From positions 26,226,382 through 26,290,381 of the forward strand of contig NC_092799.1 of the NCBI RefSeq assembly GCF_918797505.1: a stretch of 64,000 nucleotides of DNA, given 5' to 3'. The notes under the pieces are model-generated. The model saw nothing but the letters and a program-made list of their open reading frames with translations. It did no database searches and was not told the DNA's origin. The number at the start of each line of letters is the position of its first letter. The stretch's first letter is position 1. The translations under genes were made by a program, and so were the position numbers. Of the stretch, positions 1 through 11,698 are shown piece after piece. This DNA is from Bemisia tabaci. Taxonomy: Eukaryota > Arthropoda > Insecta > Hemiptera > Aleyrodidae.

Positions 1-345
1 TTGTGGTGTAAAGTGAAGTCATTATGTCTTGGATTGACGTTGGTTACGTGATATTAAAAGGGCCGGTAGGGCAAGCACGTGTTTATAGTTACTTTTCATC
101 GTCTTCAGCTGAATTTCTGAGGGGAAAAATAATAACTGTCGGTTTACAGGTACGATGCAAACCAAATCTTTCCGAAGATCCTGCATGGTTGGACCCCAAA
201 GATTCAGTGATCACGGCATTCAGCAATGAACCTCTGTCACTTCACTTTTGGCATCTTACCGAATACCAATTTTAGTAAATGATCTGAAGATAAGCTTTCA
301 AATAGGATCATTGTCTAGTATAGTAAAAAGTAGTAAATTTTACGC

Positions 346-700
346 CCTTTCAAAACGGTCCTTTGACATTTTCCTCTAAAGTCGACAGTTTAAAAGAAAA
401 ATGAGAAAAAAGGTTTCTCATCATAAGAATTTTTGCCGCGGCCGTTTTTAAAATCCATAATTTCGTCCTCAGATATTACTTTTTCGAAAATTTTTTTGTA
501 ACGATCTGATAGAAAATTTTATGGCCTTTCAAAAACGTCCTCAGACATTTTCTCTAAAATTAACAGTTTCAAGGGAAAATGAGAAAAAAAGGTCACTGGT
601 CGTAAGAATTTTTGCCGCGGTTTTTTTAAAAACCCATTTTTCGGTCACAGGAATTTTTTTTGACGAATTTTTTGATACTGATTGATAGGAAATTTTGCGC
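346..700. repeat. Two-copy tandem repeat, period about 177 bp
   Basis: Two adjacent diverged copies can be aligned by eye. Each starts with a CCTTTCAAAA(A)CG motif, then GACATTTTC, an AATGAGAAAAA stretch and AAGAATTTTTGCCGCGG. The second copy begins near 523. The copies are perhaps 80% identical. No coding potential. Confidence 0.65.
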
Positions 701-789
701 TCTTTAGAATGAGTCTGTTTGATTCTCGTTTCAGTCGAAAAAGTTTGGATTTACAAGCTATTTACATTAGCTCTAGGTATTTGGGACTA

Positions 790-1050
790 TTCACTGGCAC
801 CGGACACGGGTCGGGATCTCGGGAACTGAAAGCGAGCCACACGCTTCATATAGGTATTGTTCACATATTCCCGCCATCGAATAATAAGAAGCTCAGCTAG
901 TCAGAAAATGGTCAGCTCGTTATTATTATTCTATGTTCCCGCGAAGCGCCCCAGCTCCTGTGCCATCCGCTGTGCGCCACCACCGTCGTTTCGGTATCTG
1001 CACCCGGAATCTGATGCTGACAGCTCCCGTGTCCGGCACCGGAAATTTCG
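790..1050. repeat. Short foldback with GC-rich ends
   Basis: GGCACCGGACACGGG near 797-811 is matched in inverted orientation near 1028-1043. The flanking sequence pairs only weakly. It could be a decayed foldback element or a chance GC-rich inverted repeat. Confidence 0.35.
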
Positions 1051-1604
1051 TAGCATTTTCACTACTCTTGGCTAACTATTATTCATATGAATCAAAAACC
1101 TATCACAAAAAACCCGTTCCGTCAGATTACTCAATTGACTTTCGAGTGTTTTGAACCAATCGATATCGATACAATCTCACCCGTTTGATGTATCAAAAAC
1201 AGTCCATAGTTCAACAAAAAATTTGAGGAGCGATCTTTTTGATAAAATTAACATTTTTGGCTTTACGCACGGGTTCAAAAATTAAACTGCTTTTCGCTGC
1301 AGCAGAAAATTACAGGGAAAAATTCATTTTTTTATTGATACAATTACACCTTTGTTGATGGAGAACTCGCTCAAATGCCCCCAAGAAAAGGTTAAAAATG
1401 CTCTAATTTATTTTTGTGCCAAAAGAAGGAATTAAGTTGTAAAACCTGCGCTCTAAGCCTGGTGAATTAGAGTTTCAAATGGCTCCTTATACCTTTTTCA
1501 AGCTTTAAACTTCAGAACGTCATAACTCCAGTTTGATTTGAAATTTTTAGGTGTTTTTTGTCCCAAAATAAGCTAGAGTAATGGCAATAGATGAAAATAC
1601 TTAC

Positions 1605-4600
1605 TTTGAGCGCGAGCGCTTAATAGACTTAGAACGGTGGCGGCGATCATCTGGTGAGATGCTCCTTGCAGAACTACTTGAATCCGGAGTGCGGGAATTT
1701 CGATGACTCCGTCTCGTCCTTCCATTTTCAGATGGAGAGATAGATCTTATGTCACGATCACGATCTCGGTCACGATCGCGGTCTCTATCGCGATCCCTGT
1801 CTCGGTCACGATCACGGTCTCTGTCGCGATCCCTGTCTCGGTCTCGATGGCGATCTCGATGATGTCCGTCTCTGTCTCGTTCCTCCTTTTCTCTCCTCCG
1901 CCTTTCGACTTCTTTTTCTTCTTCTTGTTTCTGCCCAACAAATATTTCAAAATAATTGAAGTAATTTTACATTGAAAATAAATTCTTATGGCTAGAGAGA
2001 CTAATCATGTCACTGACGTACTGGACACATAAAAGAAGCAATGAGGAAAGGGCAATTCATAAATTACACTGATTAACAAATGATTTTTTTTCTTCAATTA
2101 CCAAAAAGTTAATTAAGGATTCTAGCAACATTTTTGGAGCTTATCCAAAAATGTTCTTTGTTTGTCTCAGTTAGTCCAATTTTATCCGAAAAAACAAAAT
2201 TTCCCCCGAAAATCAGTGCATGATGGAGAAATACCAAGGTCATTTTTTCATTCAACCGGCAAATATATGTAAGAGTGCATGCACAGCATGCTAGAGAATA
2301 TTTCCAGCTACTGTAGACACTTAAAGGTGTGCTAAGGCTTGAAAATTCTGAGAAGTAAACTTCATCATAAATATTCTCATAAATTTTTTTGAAAAATTCA
2401 TAACATAGTTTGTTATTTATCCCCCACTTGAATGGACGTAAATCTAAATTTTGTGAGACGGATTTCATTTACACGCAGGACATGTAAGTACTGTGCTTCT
2501 ATAATATGCAACGAAAATTAACATGGAAAAAGGGGGAGACTTACCTTCATGATTTCACGGAATTTTCCTATTTCCCTAGTGATGAGATCACGTTTTCCTT
2601 CTTCATACTCGACAGGATCCAAATCTAGGCGCTGCAAATAAAAATGTAAGAATTGGAGATTTGAGATAATGATCTACTTAAATGACGATTCTATTTTGAT
2701 TAATTCATGGATTTCAATTATAAATTTTAAGGTTACTTACGGAAAAACTGCTTGATGATTGTTCACACTGGTGAACCCAGATCAGTTTTCCAAAAAGTTA
2801 AACTGATTCTGGGTCCAATTTTTAAAGAAAGGCGTTCTGTTCTAAACTAAGAAAACACCTTTGTATTTATTTTTCCTTTAAAAGAAAAAAAACTGACTCA
2901 AAAACACTCGTGGGTGTTAGAGAAGGACCAAGGTCATTTTTGCTTTCAACTGAAAATAGGTAGCATTAACACTACTGGATATCGGGGAAAAATGATTTTC
3001 CTATCTTTCAGTTGTGAAACAAACAGATTAGTTTTGAGTGGTGTTACATGGAAGGATTTAGCCAGTGGACCTGAAAGAACTCTGTTATTAGAAACAGCAG
3101 GGAAAATTTTTAGGCATGCTGCAAAGATTGTAGACAAAAATATTGGTTCTTACATTCAAACTTCTTTTTTTCTCCCGATTTCATTCAAGGCCAAAAAACC
3201 ATTTTCACTCAACCGTAATTGATAAAACTTATAATGAATACATCAACAATTTGCATGTTTCTTTCCACTAAATTTATATTAAATAGAATAATCGAGAAGA
3301 ACCATACCTTGGTATTATCACCATCTTTGTTTGCAGCTTCTGAGGCTTGCGTTAGCTGAAGAAGCCGCTCATGTGTTTTAGCTATTCGTTGATCTGTGAC
3401 TTCTTTGCCTGTAAAAAAGAATTGATAAAGTATGAGAAAGAAGATAATCTACGGCGCAGAGTACTCTGAGGATTTTAAAGGGTGAAATGTAAAGGACTGG
3501 TTGGAGATCCTTTCTTTTTTTTTGACCTTTGGTTCGCCTGGCCTGACTCCAATGGATTAATGGCCTTTAGAGTAATGGGGGTAAAGCCCGAAAAGACTCA
3601 TTAGAATGTTTTAGTGGTCGGAGATCCTGAGCTTAAAGATATTGAGCTGAGAGGGTGCAATAAAAAGAGGGAGAAAAGTTCATGCAGAGAATGAAAGACA
3701 CCGTTTTCATTTATCCTTCCGATTTCAGGTGGTGATACGGAAGTGGAATAATTGTGACTGGGAAAGCTGGCTTCAGCTTATCAATAATAATAGCTTCATC
3801 TGATAGTAAAAACAGTTCTGCGCTCACAAGAGGAGGTCACGCAGTGTCTCATCTAAATTTTGATCGAAAAGAGGCCAAAGGTTTCTTCACACAAAGAACC
3901 CTAGTTTTGCCATTTTTACAAGTGGGCCCGTGAGGACCCAAAAATTCGTTAAAAAAATTGGCAGAGAGGCTCTGGCTCCCCTGCTGAAGTAGCAAAATAA
4001 TACTCTGTGCGTTTCAGCACTGATTTAGTGTAGCTGAACATATCGTTATAAAATACACAGATTACGCACTAAATTGCGGATTTCGAACTTTTTTGATGTG
4101 TTCATTGTAATTTGCTTGGATGTATCTTTAGCATTAAACAGACATGTTGAAAGAGATTAACTCATTGCTATGACATGATAACTAATAATGTCTATAATGC
4201 AGAGGCTGCCTCCTTCCTTTCTCCTCTGCTTGCTCTGGGCTACACAATCACCTCTTCTGTTTTTCTGCTACGGCTTGATCTCTTTCGCCCTGCCCCTCTT
4301 CCTTTATCTATCCAAACCAAGAGCTGCTCTTTTCATGTCTCGCCCTATGCTTCGCTCATTCCAGGTTAGTGTTGAGTCGAATTCTAAATTTACCCGAATT
4401 CGAATCCCAAATTTTAACTTTTGAATTCCTTGAATCCAAATTCATCGCAAATCCTTCACTTTTCAGAAACTCAGTACTTTTTAAAAATTATTAGGCAGGT
4501 AAACAAACAATGGTTGCGATATTTCGACACGGCAAGTATTTACATTGATATTTATAGTTTGAAAACATTCTGGAATGAGTCGAAATTTGAGATCGATGAG

Positions 4601-7600
4601 ATAGAGAGACAATATCGATATTCGACACAGTTTGAGAACCTAAAGGAATCTTTGGGATTTGGCTTCATGGCACGAATTTTGAAATTTTGGAGGATTCGAG
4701 GATTCGGATTTGCGTATTTTGACACCAAATCCCAAATCCAAATCCTCGAGATCTAAGATTCAATCGAATCGACGTCCCAACATTAGTCTAGGTGCTGGTG
4801 AACTAACTGTCCGTTAATATTGAGGCAAGGCTCGATCTAGCTTAAAGTGATTAGGCTTGTAGCACCAGCCTCTGTCACTTGCGGGATGCAAGAAGGTCAA
4901 GTTTTGACTAGCTACCAGCCTTGAAAAGCTGGTGCTGCAGTAACACACTTGATCTCTAAGTCACAATTTCAAGCTTTTGATACTTGTACTAAGGAATACA
5001 ATCAAGAATAATAAAACAAAAAAAGTTACCTGTTTTTGGCAGTTGAAGCTGAGCATTAGCAGAAGGCACATGTTTTTTCATGTCATCATCATAGTCTAAC
5101 ATGATTTGTTGGATCCGCTGCATAGCTGAGTCATCAATTTTTTTAATATTTTCATCAAGATATCCATCTTCTTCCGGCTCTTCAGTTGTTGGTGTAGAAC
5201 TCCCATCTTGCTTTTTCGTTTTTTCAGCTGAAAATTCAGATTTTAGAATAGTTACTGGGATAGAGCGGCAGCTCAATTCTTTTACTGATTTTCCATTGTT
5301 ACCTACAACTAACAATGAGCCTCTGACGGACTGAAAAGTCCTCCCTTCTAAGTTTTTTCAACTTTTTAACCTCATTTGATCATGTTTCTAGTTCTTATTC
5401 TATTGCATTTCTATTTCTGGGCTACGTGATTGGTGCATCTTTCTTCCTTAAGCTTTATCATCCATTACATCTCTCAAAAATTAAGCTTTCAATCCTCTCT
5501 TGACACAAATGATTGGTCAGAAATTGGATATGCGCCACTTCCAAGGCTAGGCACTTCCGCCCATGCATACAGCATAATATTTTGGTTTCTGACATCAGGT
5601 AGCTTCAAAATAGACTAGGTCTCTATGTGGGATAGTCACATGATGAGCGTGAAAACTGATAAATGAAAGGTTACAAGCTGAATTTTCATTGCATATTCGG
5701 ACAAAAAGAGCAAAAACCACTTAAATTGAAGGATATCGCCTGACTGATTGCATTCTCATAAAAGCGGTTTGAACAATGTATTTCTGAGAGAGAAAATGAA
5801 AACGTTAAATTATTGAATGTTCTAAAAATTGAACTGACCTTTGAATTCATCCAATATTGTTTTTGTCTTAGCATCAACTCTGACTACTAATTTCTTTCCA
5901 CCTATATCCATTTCATGTAGTAATCTGATTGCTCGCAGTCCAGATTCAGGGCTGGCATACTCGCAAAAACCAAAACCTGAAAAAAATCATTACACAACAA
6001 CTGATTAGGGCTGCAGAGCAGATATTTATGACTCACAAAATATATTTATTGTGACAGCGGGTGGGATAAAATGGCTCAGTCCACAAAGACTCAAACTTTA
6101 GTTTTTAATGAATAACAGAACATAGAAGAGCGTTCTACAGACATTTGTGATAAAAAGTGCTGAGAGAGGAGATTACTTTGTTTCCTTGTTCCTTCTTTTC
6201 TTCCCCATTCCTGATGACTTTAAAAAAGGGGAGCATTTGCTATTTTTTTGATTCTTCTTGCAGACAAAATTAGAAAAAAAAATTGCAGTGAGGCGAAAGG
6301 GCCACTTTGCAAGAATCCGTTTTTGTTCTAAAACTTTTTGGACCCCTGTATTAAAATGATTTAGATGTGAATTTACCTTGAACCCTTTTCCAAGAATGGA
6401 CAGGACCACAGGCAGCTAAAATGTGTCGTATCATTGCATCTGGCGCTTTTTCAGTTATGTTACCGACAAATACAACTACCGGAGGCCCAGGTGGTTTCTC
6501 TGGTTCAGGATCGGGCTTCTTTGTTGGAGTTGAGGGTTTTTTTGCCATATTATTTTGATGCGGTTGGGAGCGTGGTGGTGGTGCTGTGTAAGGACGGATA
6601 CCTGGAGGCGGAACCATTCCTGGACCGGGCATCATCTAAAAGTAAAGAAAAGCTCATAATTAAACATGACAATTTCTTACACTTAGAGTGAAGATTGTGA
6701 GGTATATCTAAGATTTTGACAAAAATTCAAGGTACTTGCTCGTGCAACTAATAATTTATCAACTCTCTCTCAAACAAGGATGTTTTTCAAGCTTTTAGTG
6801 GCAGAAAAAGAAGAATTCTAAGATTTTGACTGACATTAAAGCAATTGCACTGGGCAACGGAAAAATTTGCAAGCACGAAATGAATATTCCTGACAACCGG
6901 TCACCAAAGTAACTCATTAGAATTAATAATCATTCTTAGGCCATTAGATTCATCTGCAGTAGCTACCAGCGTTTTGTTTTCTTTTCTGGTCAAAGTCAAA
7001 ACCTGTCTGGAGTTTTGACCCAATTAGAGCCATAAATCGCACATTTGCTTGACTGCACCTTCTTTTCAATCACCATAAATGAGTCAATACTATTAAAAGC
7101 TATCCTTCCTTTGAGACAAGAAAAGGTTAAATATGCAGGAAGTTAGAGAAGTTTAAGAGCAGAAATCATAATTTACCGGAGCCATTGGCATTGCTACAGG
7201 CATCAATGGTGGTCCACCTGGAAGCAAAAGAAGAAGTTATTTAGTTAGTTAGTTACGGAACAAGGGGACAAAAGTATTTAAATTTAAAATAAAATGGATG
7301 ATACCTAGATTGACGCACAATAGATAGAATACTGGTGCGCGATGTAAACAAGGTGCACCTTCATATAGAGAACTCCTTAACCACAGTACATTTATCTACC
7401 TGCATCTGGAAAAATTGTTGAAACCGGATGCTATAAAAAAACCAAAGGAAAACGACTCCGGTATGGGTTGGGATTTTATGCAAGGCAAGGTCAGACTAGC
7501 ATAGGTCAACTTTGCTACTACACATTACTTACTTCAGCCCAGTTCTTGTAGAATTTCAATGCGCTACCTTGGGTACTTTAAATGGACCACTAGACAAGGT

Positions 7601-8434
7601 ACGAATTTCAGCATTCTGATACATGTTTCTTCACCAAAATTTCACGTAAAACACGATGCGCACAACGAAAATAACCGAAATCTACTCCATCCGAAGATAT
7701 TTAATAATTCTTGGTGCGTGAATTGAAACCACCCGCTCATGAAAACCCAATGCTCTACAAGATTCACATCGCGCGCTAAACGGTATCATGAACGTCTTTG
7801 CGATAGAATAATCTGGCAACCTCAATCTTTACGCTTTGGCTCAGCTATAGCAAATTTCTTGTGGTTTGAACAACACATAGAGGGAAATGAGCATTGCTCG
7901 ATTGAGAAGCTTGCTCAAACCGTTATAGTGCGCGATTTGACTCATGTAGAGCTTTGAGTTTCTTGTGAGCGGGCAGTTCAAATTCCTCGTAACCAATGTG
8001 AAATTAAAATGTTGATATCTCCGTTTGGAGTTGGTTTCAGTAATTTCTGTTGCGCAAATCGTGTTCGATGTGAAATTTTCGTTAAGATACATGTATCAGA
8101 ATGCTTAAATTCGTACCTTCTCTAGTGGTCCATTCTTGAAAAACGAGATTGGTGAGGTATTACCGAAGTAGATTCGTTTCATGATGAGAAAAAAATTAAT
8201 CTATAATTGATGTAAAATACATTCCTACAAATGAAATCACAGTCCATGGTTGATGCAGAAAATATATGATTTTCATCTCAAAATGTAACAAATCTACTCT
8301 GCGACGATGTCTTTTCAGTACCAATAATGAAAATGAAAAATCTTACCACCAATGGACATGTACGGCATTCCCATTCCTGGTGGCATCGGAATGCCAGGAA
8401 CCATGGGAGGTCGACCCGGAAACGACATGACCAT
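1605..8434 (-). CDS. RBM25: RNA-binding protein 25 (RBM25), 5' two thirds, gene runs off the left edge
   Basis: Eight coding exons join in phase: 8434-8347, 7217-7177, 6635-6377, 5976-5839, 5227-5030, 3408-3308, 2631-2545 and 1930-1605. They give 412 codons plus 2 nt. RBM25 is a nuclear splicing regulator that works with U1 snRNP in 5' splice-site choice. Seen here: a Met/Pro/Gly-rich N-terminus (1-90); an RRM at about 96-176 with RNP2-like VFVGNI (98-103) and RNP1-like FGFCEY (131-136); an acidic linker; an R-L-D-x-D...KRDLITREIGKFR block (276-304) typical of the family; then a Glu/Arg and Arg/Asp repeat tract ending in an RS-type segment (305-412). The C-terminal PWI domain is missing because the gene continues left of base 1605, after a GTAAGT donor. 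The start is ATG at 8434; a second ATG at 8428 (MSFPG) matches the usual family start better. The first exon has a splice acceptor just upstream at 8439-8440, so a non-coding 5' exon lies further right. Confidence 0.93.
1741..1885 (-). repeat. Coding minisatellite for the RBM25 Arg/Asp tract
   Basis: A purine/pyrimidine-biased array of 6-bp units (CGATCA/CGGTCT-like on the plus strand) encodes alternating Arg-Asp inside the last visible RBM25 exon. Because the unit is a multiple of 3, length changes stay in frame. RD/RE tracts are a normal feature of the family. The reverse frames stay open through the same DNA and give false proteins. Confidence 0.8.
4365..4790. mobile_element. Foldback element in an RBM25 intron
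   Basis: The left end (TTAGTGTTGAGTCGAATTC) and right end (GAATCGACGTCCCAACATTAG) are imperfect inverted copies. Inner AATCCCAAAT-type words are also mirrored (about 4400-4440 against 4690-4745). It lies between RBM25 exons and has no coding capacity that I recognise. Confidence 0.5.
7581..8134. mobile_element. 554-bp foldback element in RBM25 intron 1 (AATGGACCACTAGA family)
   Basis: Long inverted repeats begin AATGGACCACTAGA at 7581 and end TCTAGTGGTCCATT at 8134. The arms pair imperfectly for about 220 bp each, including ATACATGTATC-like, CACGATGCGC-like and CCCGCTCA blocks. The open frames inside are pieces of the arms. A partial relative of the end lies near 17968 (AATGGGCCACTAGAC). Confidence 0.7.
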
Positions 8435-9779
8435 TAACCTGGAAAAAGAATAAAATTGTGCTATCTATTATAAGATCAAGATATAGGTTCTAACAGACAG
8501 GAGCAGAGCCTTTTCTTTCAGTGAGGAAAATGCTGCAGATTCATTGACATTTCAGAATGGATGGAAGCAGTGTTCTTACTTAATTTTGAAATTTAAGGAG
8601 CTGCAGCCCACGCATGCATGCCCTAACGTTTCACACTTTGGTAGCTGAGGTGTTGACGACCATGTGTTCAACGTTACTTTCTGAAAATTGTTAAGGACAT
8701 TTGAACTGATAGGCTGCATTAAAAAAGCAGAACTAGAACTGGGGAAAGAAAAGAAGAGGCATAAGTCACATCAGTCTAGATGCATCAATCATCAGTTGGC
8801 CCATGGGTTAGCATGTAAATATCTATTGAATGGTGCGATTTTTGGATGTGACATTTGTCTCTTCGTTTCTTTCCCCAGTTCTAAATAGTATTGGCCGAGT
8901 TTGAATCGTCAATGCAGCTAAAGAGTAGGAGAACGATGATAACACTACATCGTACATCTAAAACTTTCTCTACAGTTTTTCAATTAGATAAACATCTGGG
9001 AGAGGCACTCAAGTTCTTTGAATATATCTCTGACACTGAATGTTATGGAGACTTTTAATTTAAAATGAGAGCTTTGACTTCTCTGTTCAACCTAACCTCA
9101 CCTGCATGTCACATCATGACAAATGGCTAGACGCCCTGCCACCACTACTTGATGGGCCAGAGAGCCATCTGATAACGGAAAGATTTGATAGCAACGTTCA
9201 CCTCAGGTTTCTGGAATTTACTTTTGCTGATACTAATTGCAGGGCCCCCCTGAACTACGGAAGACAGTGCAACTTATTGATGAATTCCAGTGCAAAATTA
9301 ATCAATTGGTTGAAGAGATTAAGTGAGATTCGTGAACAGAGATAAAACATGACTGCTCACTACTTAAACCATCCTTTTGAGTCCATGTCTGTGCAATAAT
9401 AGACATTTTAATTGTATAGCGCACACCGCCAAAACCATGCATAGCAACTAGATCGTTTTAGTGAGGAAAGGTTCAAATCTCCCAAATAATCAGCAAATTA
9501 GCAAGTTCTTGAAAGTGAGATTAAATAAAGGAATTCTAAGAGTGGATGAGAAAAGTAATATTCAAAAAATAAGTGCAGACAAAATGGTTGGAAATCAGGC
9601 TAACCTCTAAAACTGAACACTACACGACCCTCATTAAAAGTTGAGAAACAGTCGGTAAAATAGGATGATGTTGGTCTTCTTTCTCTCCGGCTAAAATGCA
9701 CGAAACACAGCTTGAAAACAGGCAAACTATGCTGCACTTAAAAAGAGTCTGGCACTAATAGAAATGACACTGAAAACAC

Positions 9780-9960
9780 GTTCACGCGGCGACGGCACGT
9801 AAAATTTGTTTGGTGTACGAAAACGAAACCGCGAACTCCGCGAAGCTGCGTTGAGTTGCGGGTTGCGGTAGTGCGGTTGCGGTACGTAGCGAAGCGGACA
9901 ACGGAAACGGAAGCGAAGCGGACGCTACCCTTGCGGACGTTTATGGTTCAAACTTTCCGA
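9780..9960. promoter_or_regulatory. GC/CpG-rich patch, candidate RBM25 promoter or first exon
   Basis: This is much richer in GC and CpG than its surroundings, with repeated GCGAAGCGGAC-like words and GCGGTTGCGGTA. It is the best candidate for the RBM25 transcription start, about 1.4 kb upstream of the first coding exon. No TATA box or clear donor was identified, so the assignment rests on composition and position only. Confidence 0.35.
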
Positions 9961-11149
9961 AATTCCAAAAAGTCGAATTTGTTTTTCCTCATTTCTTCGA
10001 GTTCCAAAAAATTTACAGCGTTCCCAAATTGAATGCACAATGAATCGAAGGATGGGCAAATGACTCGTCTTCACTCAATAATGAGCTTCATATCCGCCAA
10101 TCCGAGGAGCAGATTACAGGTATTACATGACGTAGCTTACTCGTCTCAGACATTGCCTGTCCGACGTATGTTACTTCTTCGACCATGGGTTAATCAGTCC
10201 GCAAAAAATTCGCTTGTTATTATCAATTGCATAGAATAATAAGGCTACGTTTATTATTCTATGTCAATTGTGATAAGGCAGATAAGGATAAGATAAACTA
10301 TGATTATATTTCTGAGTTGCGAAAATTGAAAGCTGTTTCAAATATCTTAGTGCTCTTTCTGCAGAACTTTGAAAGGACATTCGTGGTCAGATTACTACCG
10401 ATGTTTTCGTATATCAATATCATTTAAATTTATTGCAATACTTAAACATGAAAGCATTTTTTCATCTTTTTTACAGCAGTTTACATGATCTAGTGAAAGT
10501 CGGTGCTTAAAGCTCACTCACTTGCATCCATGCTTATTCTCGAGAGATATTATCTTCCTTTTTTTATTCTTTTGCTGACCCATCTTCGTAAGTATGCTGT
10601 GTTCACAACTGATTCTGAAAAAACGCTATATTACATAGGCACTCCTCGTTATCATTTGTCCATTTGAGTTCTTTCCGAAGCTGTAAGCTTTTCACCGCAA
10701 AATGGAGCAAAAAAAATTCGAAGAAGCCAAGATACTTCTATTGTAATTGAGCATTATCTGTTAAAACAAATGTTTTACTGTTCAAAGACAATCATTTGTA
10801 GAAGCTCTCAAGTCAGTCTGTGCTATCTTTGCTTAGACTAAGCACAGACCAGCACTAAGCAGCTTAGTGTAAGCATGAGAGTGTAAATTTCATACGATTC
10901 CAGGTGCAATCCAGTTTTACACTGTAGCTAGATAGATGATTTGAAAATGAAATATTATCCGTTACTTGAAAGAAAAGTTCAGTGCTTACTTACATTGGAG
11001 TATCATCCCTACTTACAAGTCAAGAAATTTCAATGTCCATTTAAAATAATGTTCCCGGCCTTTCATTTACCTACAATTACAAAACCCAACAGACACAAGT
11101 CCAAAGCACACTTCCTATAATTCAGAGGATTAATTTGATAGTTACTTAT

Positions 11150-11415
11150 GAATATCGACGATGTAAGTCCGCAATCACATATCTCGTTTGCGGTGTCTGA
11201 AAATCTCCGCCTCCATGTTATTTTTTTAAAGGAGGAAAATTTGACATCATTCCTTGAAATTTTTGCAGAATTTTTTTAGCGCAGAGTAGAAAAATCTTGG
11301 CAGTTTCATAGAATTGCTGTTGAGTAGTTCCATTTGAAGAATAAGATATGACAGGTAGTCTGTGACGCCGCAAACCGAGTCATATGATCGCTGACTTATA
11401 CACCGTCGATATATG
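11150..11415. mobile_element. Foldback element, family with copies near 20255 and 60740
   Basis: The ends are inverted copies: AATATCGACGATGTAAGTCC at the left and an inverted CGTCGATAT end at the right. CTCGTTTGCGG pairs with CCGCAAACCGAG. Inside is a 'tgaaaatctccgcctcc ... cattccttgaaat' core shared with two other loci in this window. Confidence 0.6.
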
Positions 11416-11698
11416 AGTCATTAACTTAAATGATGCGCTAGTCAGATGCAAGAGCAACCTCTGTTTCTTCTCTCTTGCCTCTTAAGTATGCAGCTTGTTT
11501 CCATTTTCCTGGCTGTCACAAGCCTACTACCCAGATCTACTGGTGAGGAGCCTGCAGTCTCTCTGCTCAACGAATATTTTGCTGTACTTGCTTAATCCTT
11601 TAGCTGTATTTTAATTGAAACTGTATCGTGATTTTTAAATGTGGAAAAAGAATTCTGTTTACCATATGTTTTTCATAACTGCAGGCTAATTCAGTGTG

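Larger units (their letters stand above)
1..1604. other. RBM25 intron or 3' region, repeat-rich, no exon recognised
   Basis: This lies downstream of the RBM25 donor at 1604-1603. No PWI-domain codons are visible on the minus strand. It holds a two-copy tandem repeat (about 346-700) and a short foldback (about 790-1050). The small open frames here have no recognisable product. Confidence 0.5.
8439..11698. other. Spacer between the divergent RBM25 and FAM234-like genes
   Basis: It must contain both promoters and at least one non-coding 5' exon for each gene, since both first coding exons start just after splice-acceptor sequences. It also holds a GC-rich patch (9780-9960) and a foldback element (11150-11415). 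Short open frames (such as 9106-9345 and 10033-10239) show no recognisable domains. Confidence 0.6.

Noticed and set aside
1703..1975. Plus- and minus-strand frames with Val-Thr-Ile and Glu-Thr-Glu repeats
   Set aside because: These are out-of-frame readings of the RBM25 Arg/Asp minisatellite; the true frame joins in phase with the other RBM25 exons.
2914..3222. 102-codon plus-strand frame in an RBM25 intron
   Set aside because: No recognisable domain, antisense to the gene, no splice support; likely chance.
9106..9345. 79-codon plus-strand frame in the divergent spacer
   Set aside because: No domain, and it does not join in phase to the FAM234-like exons.
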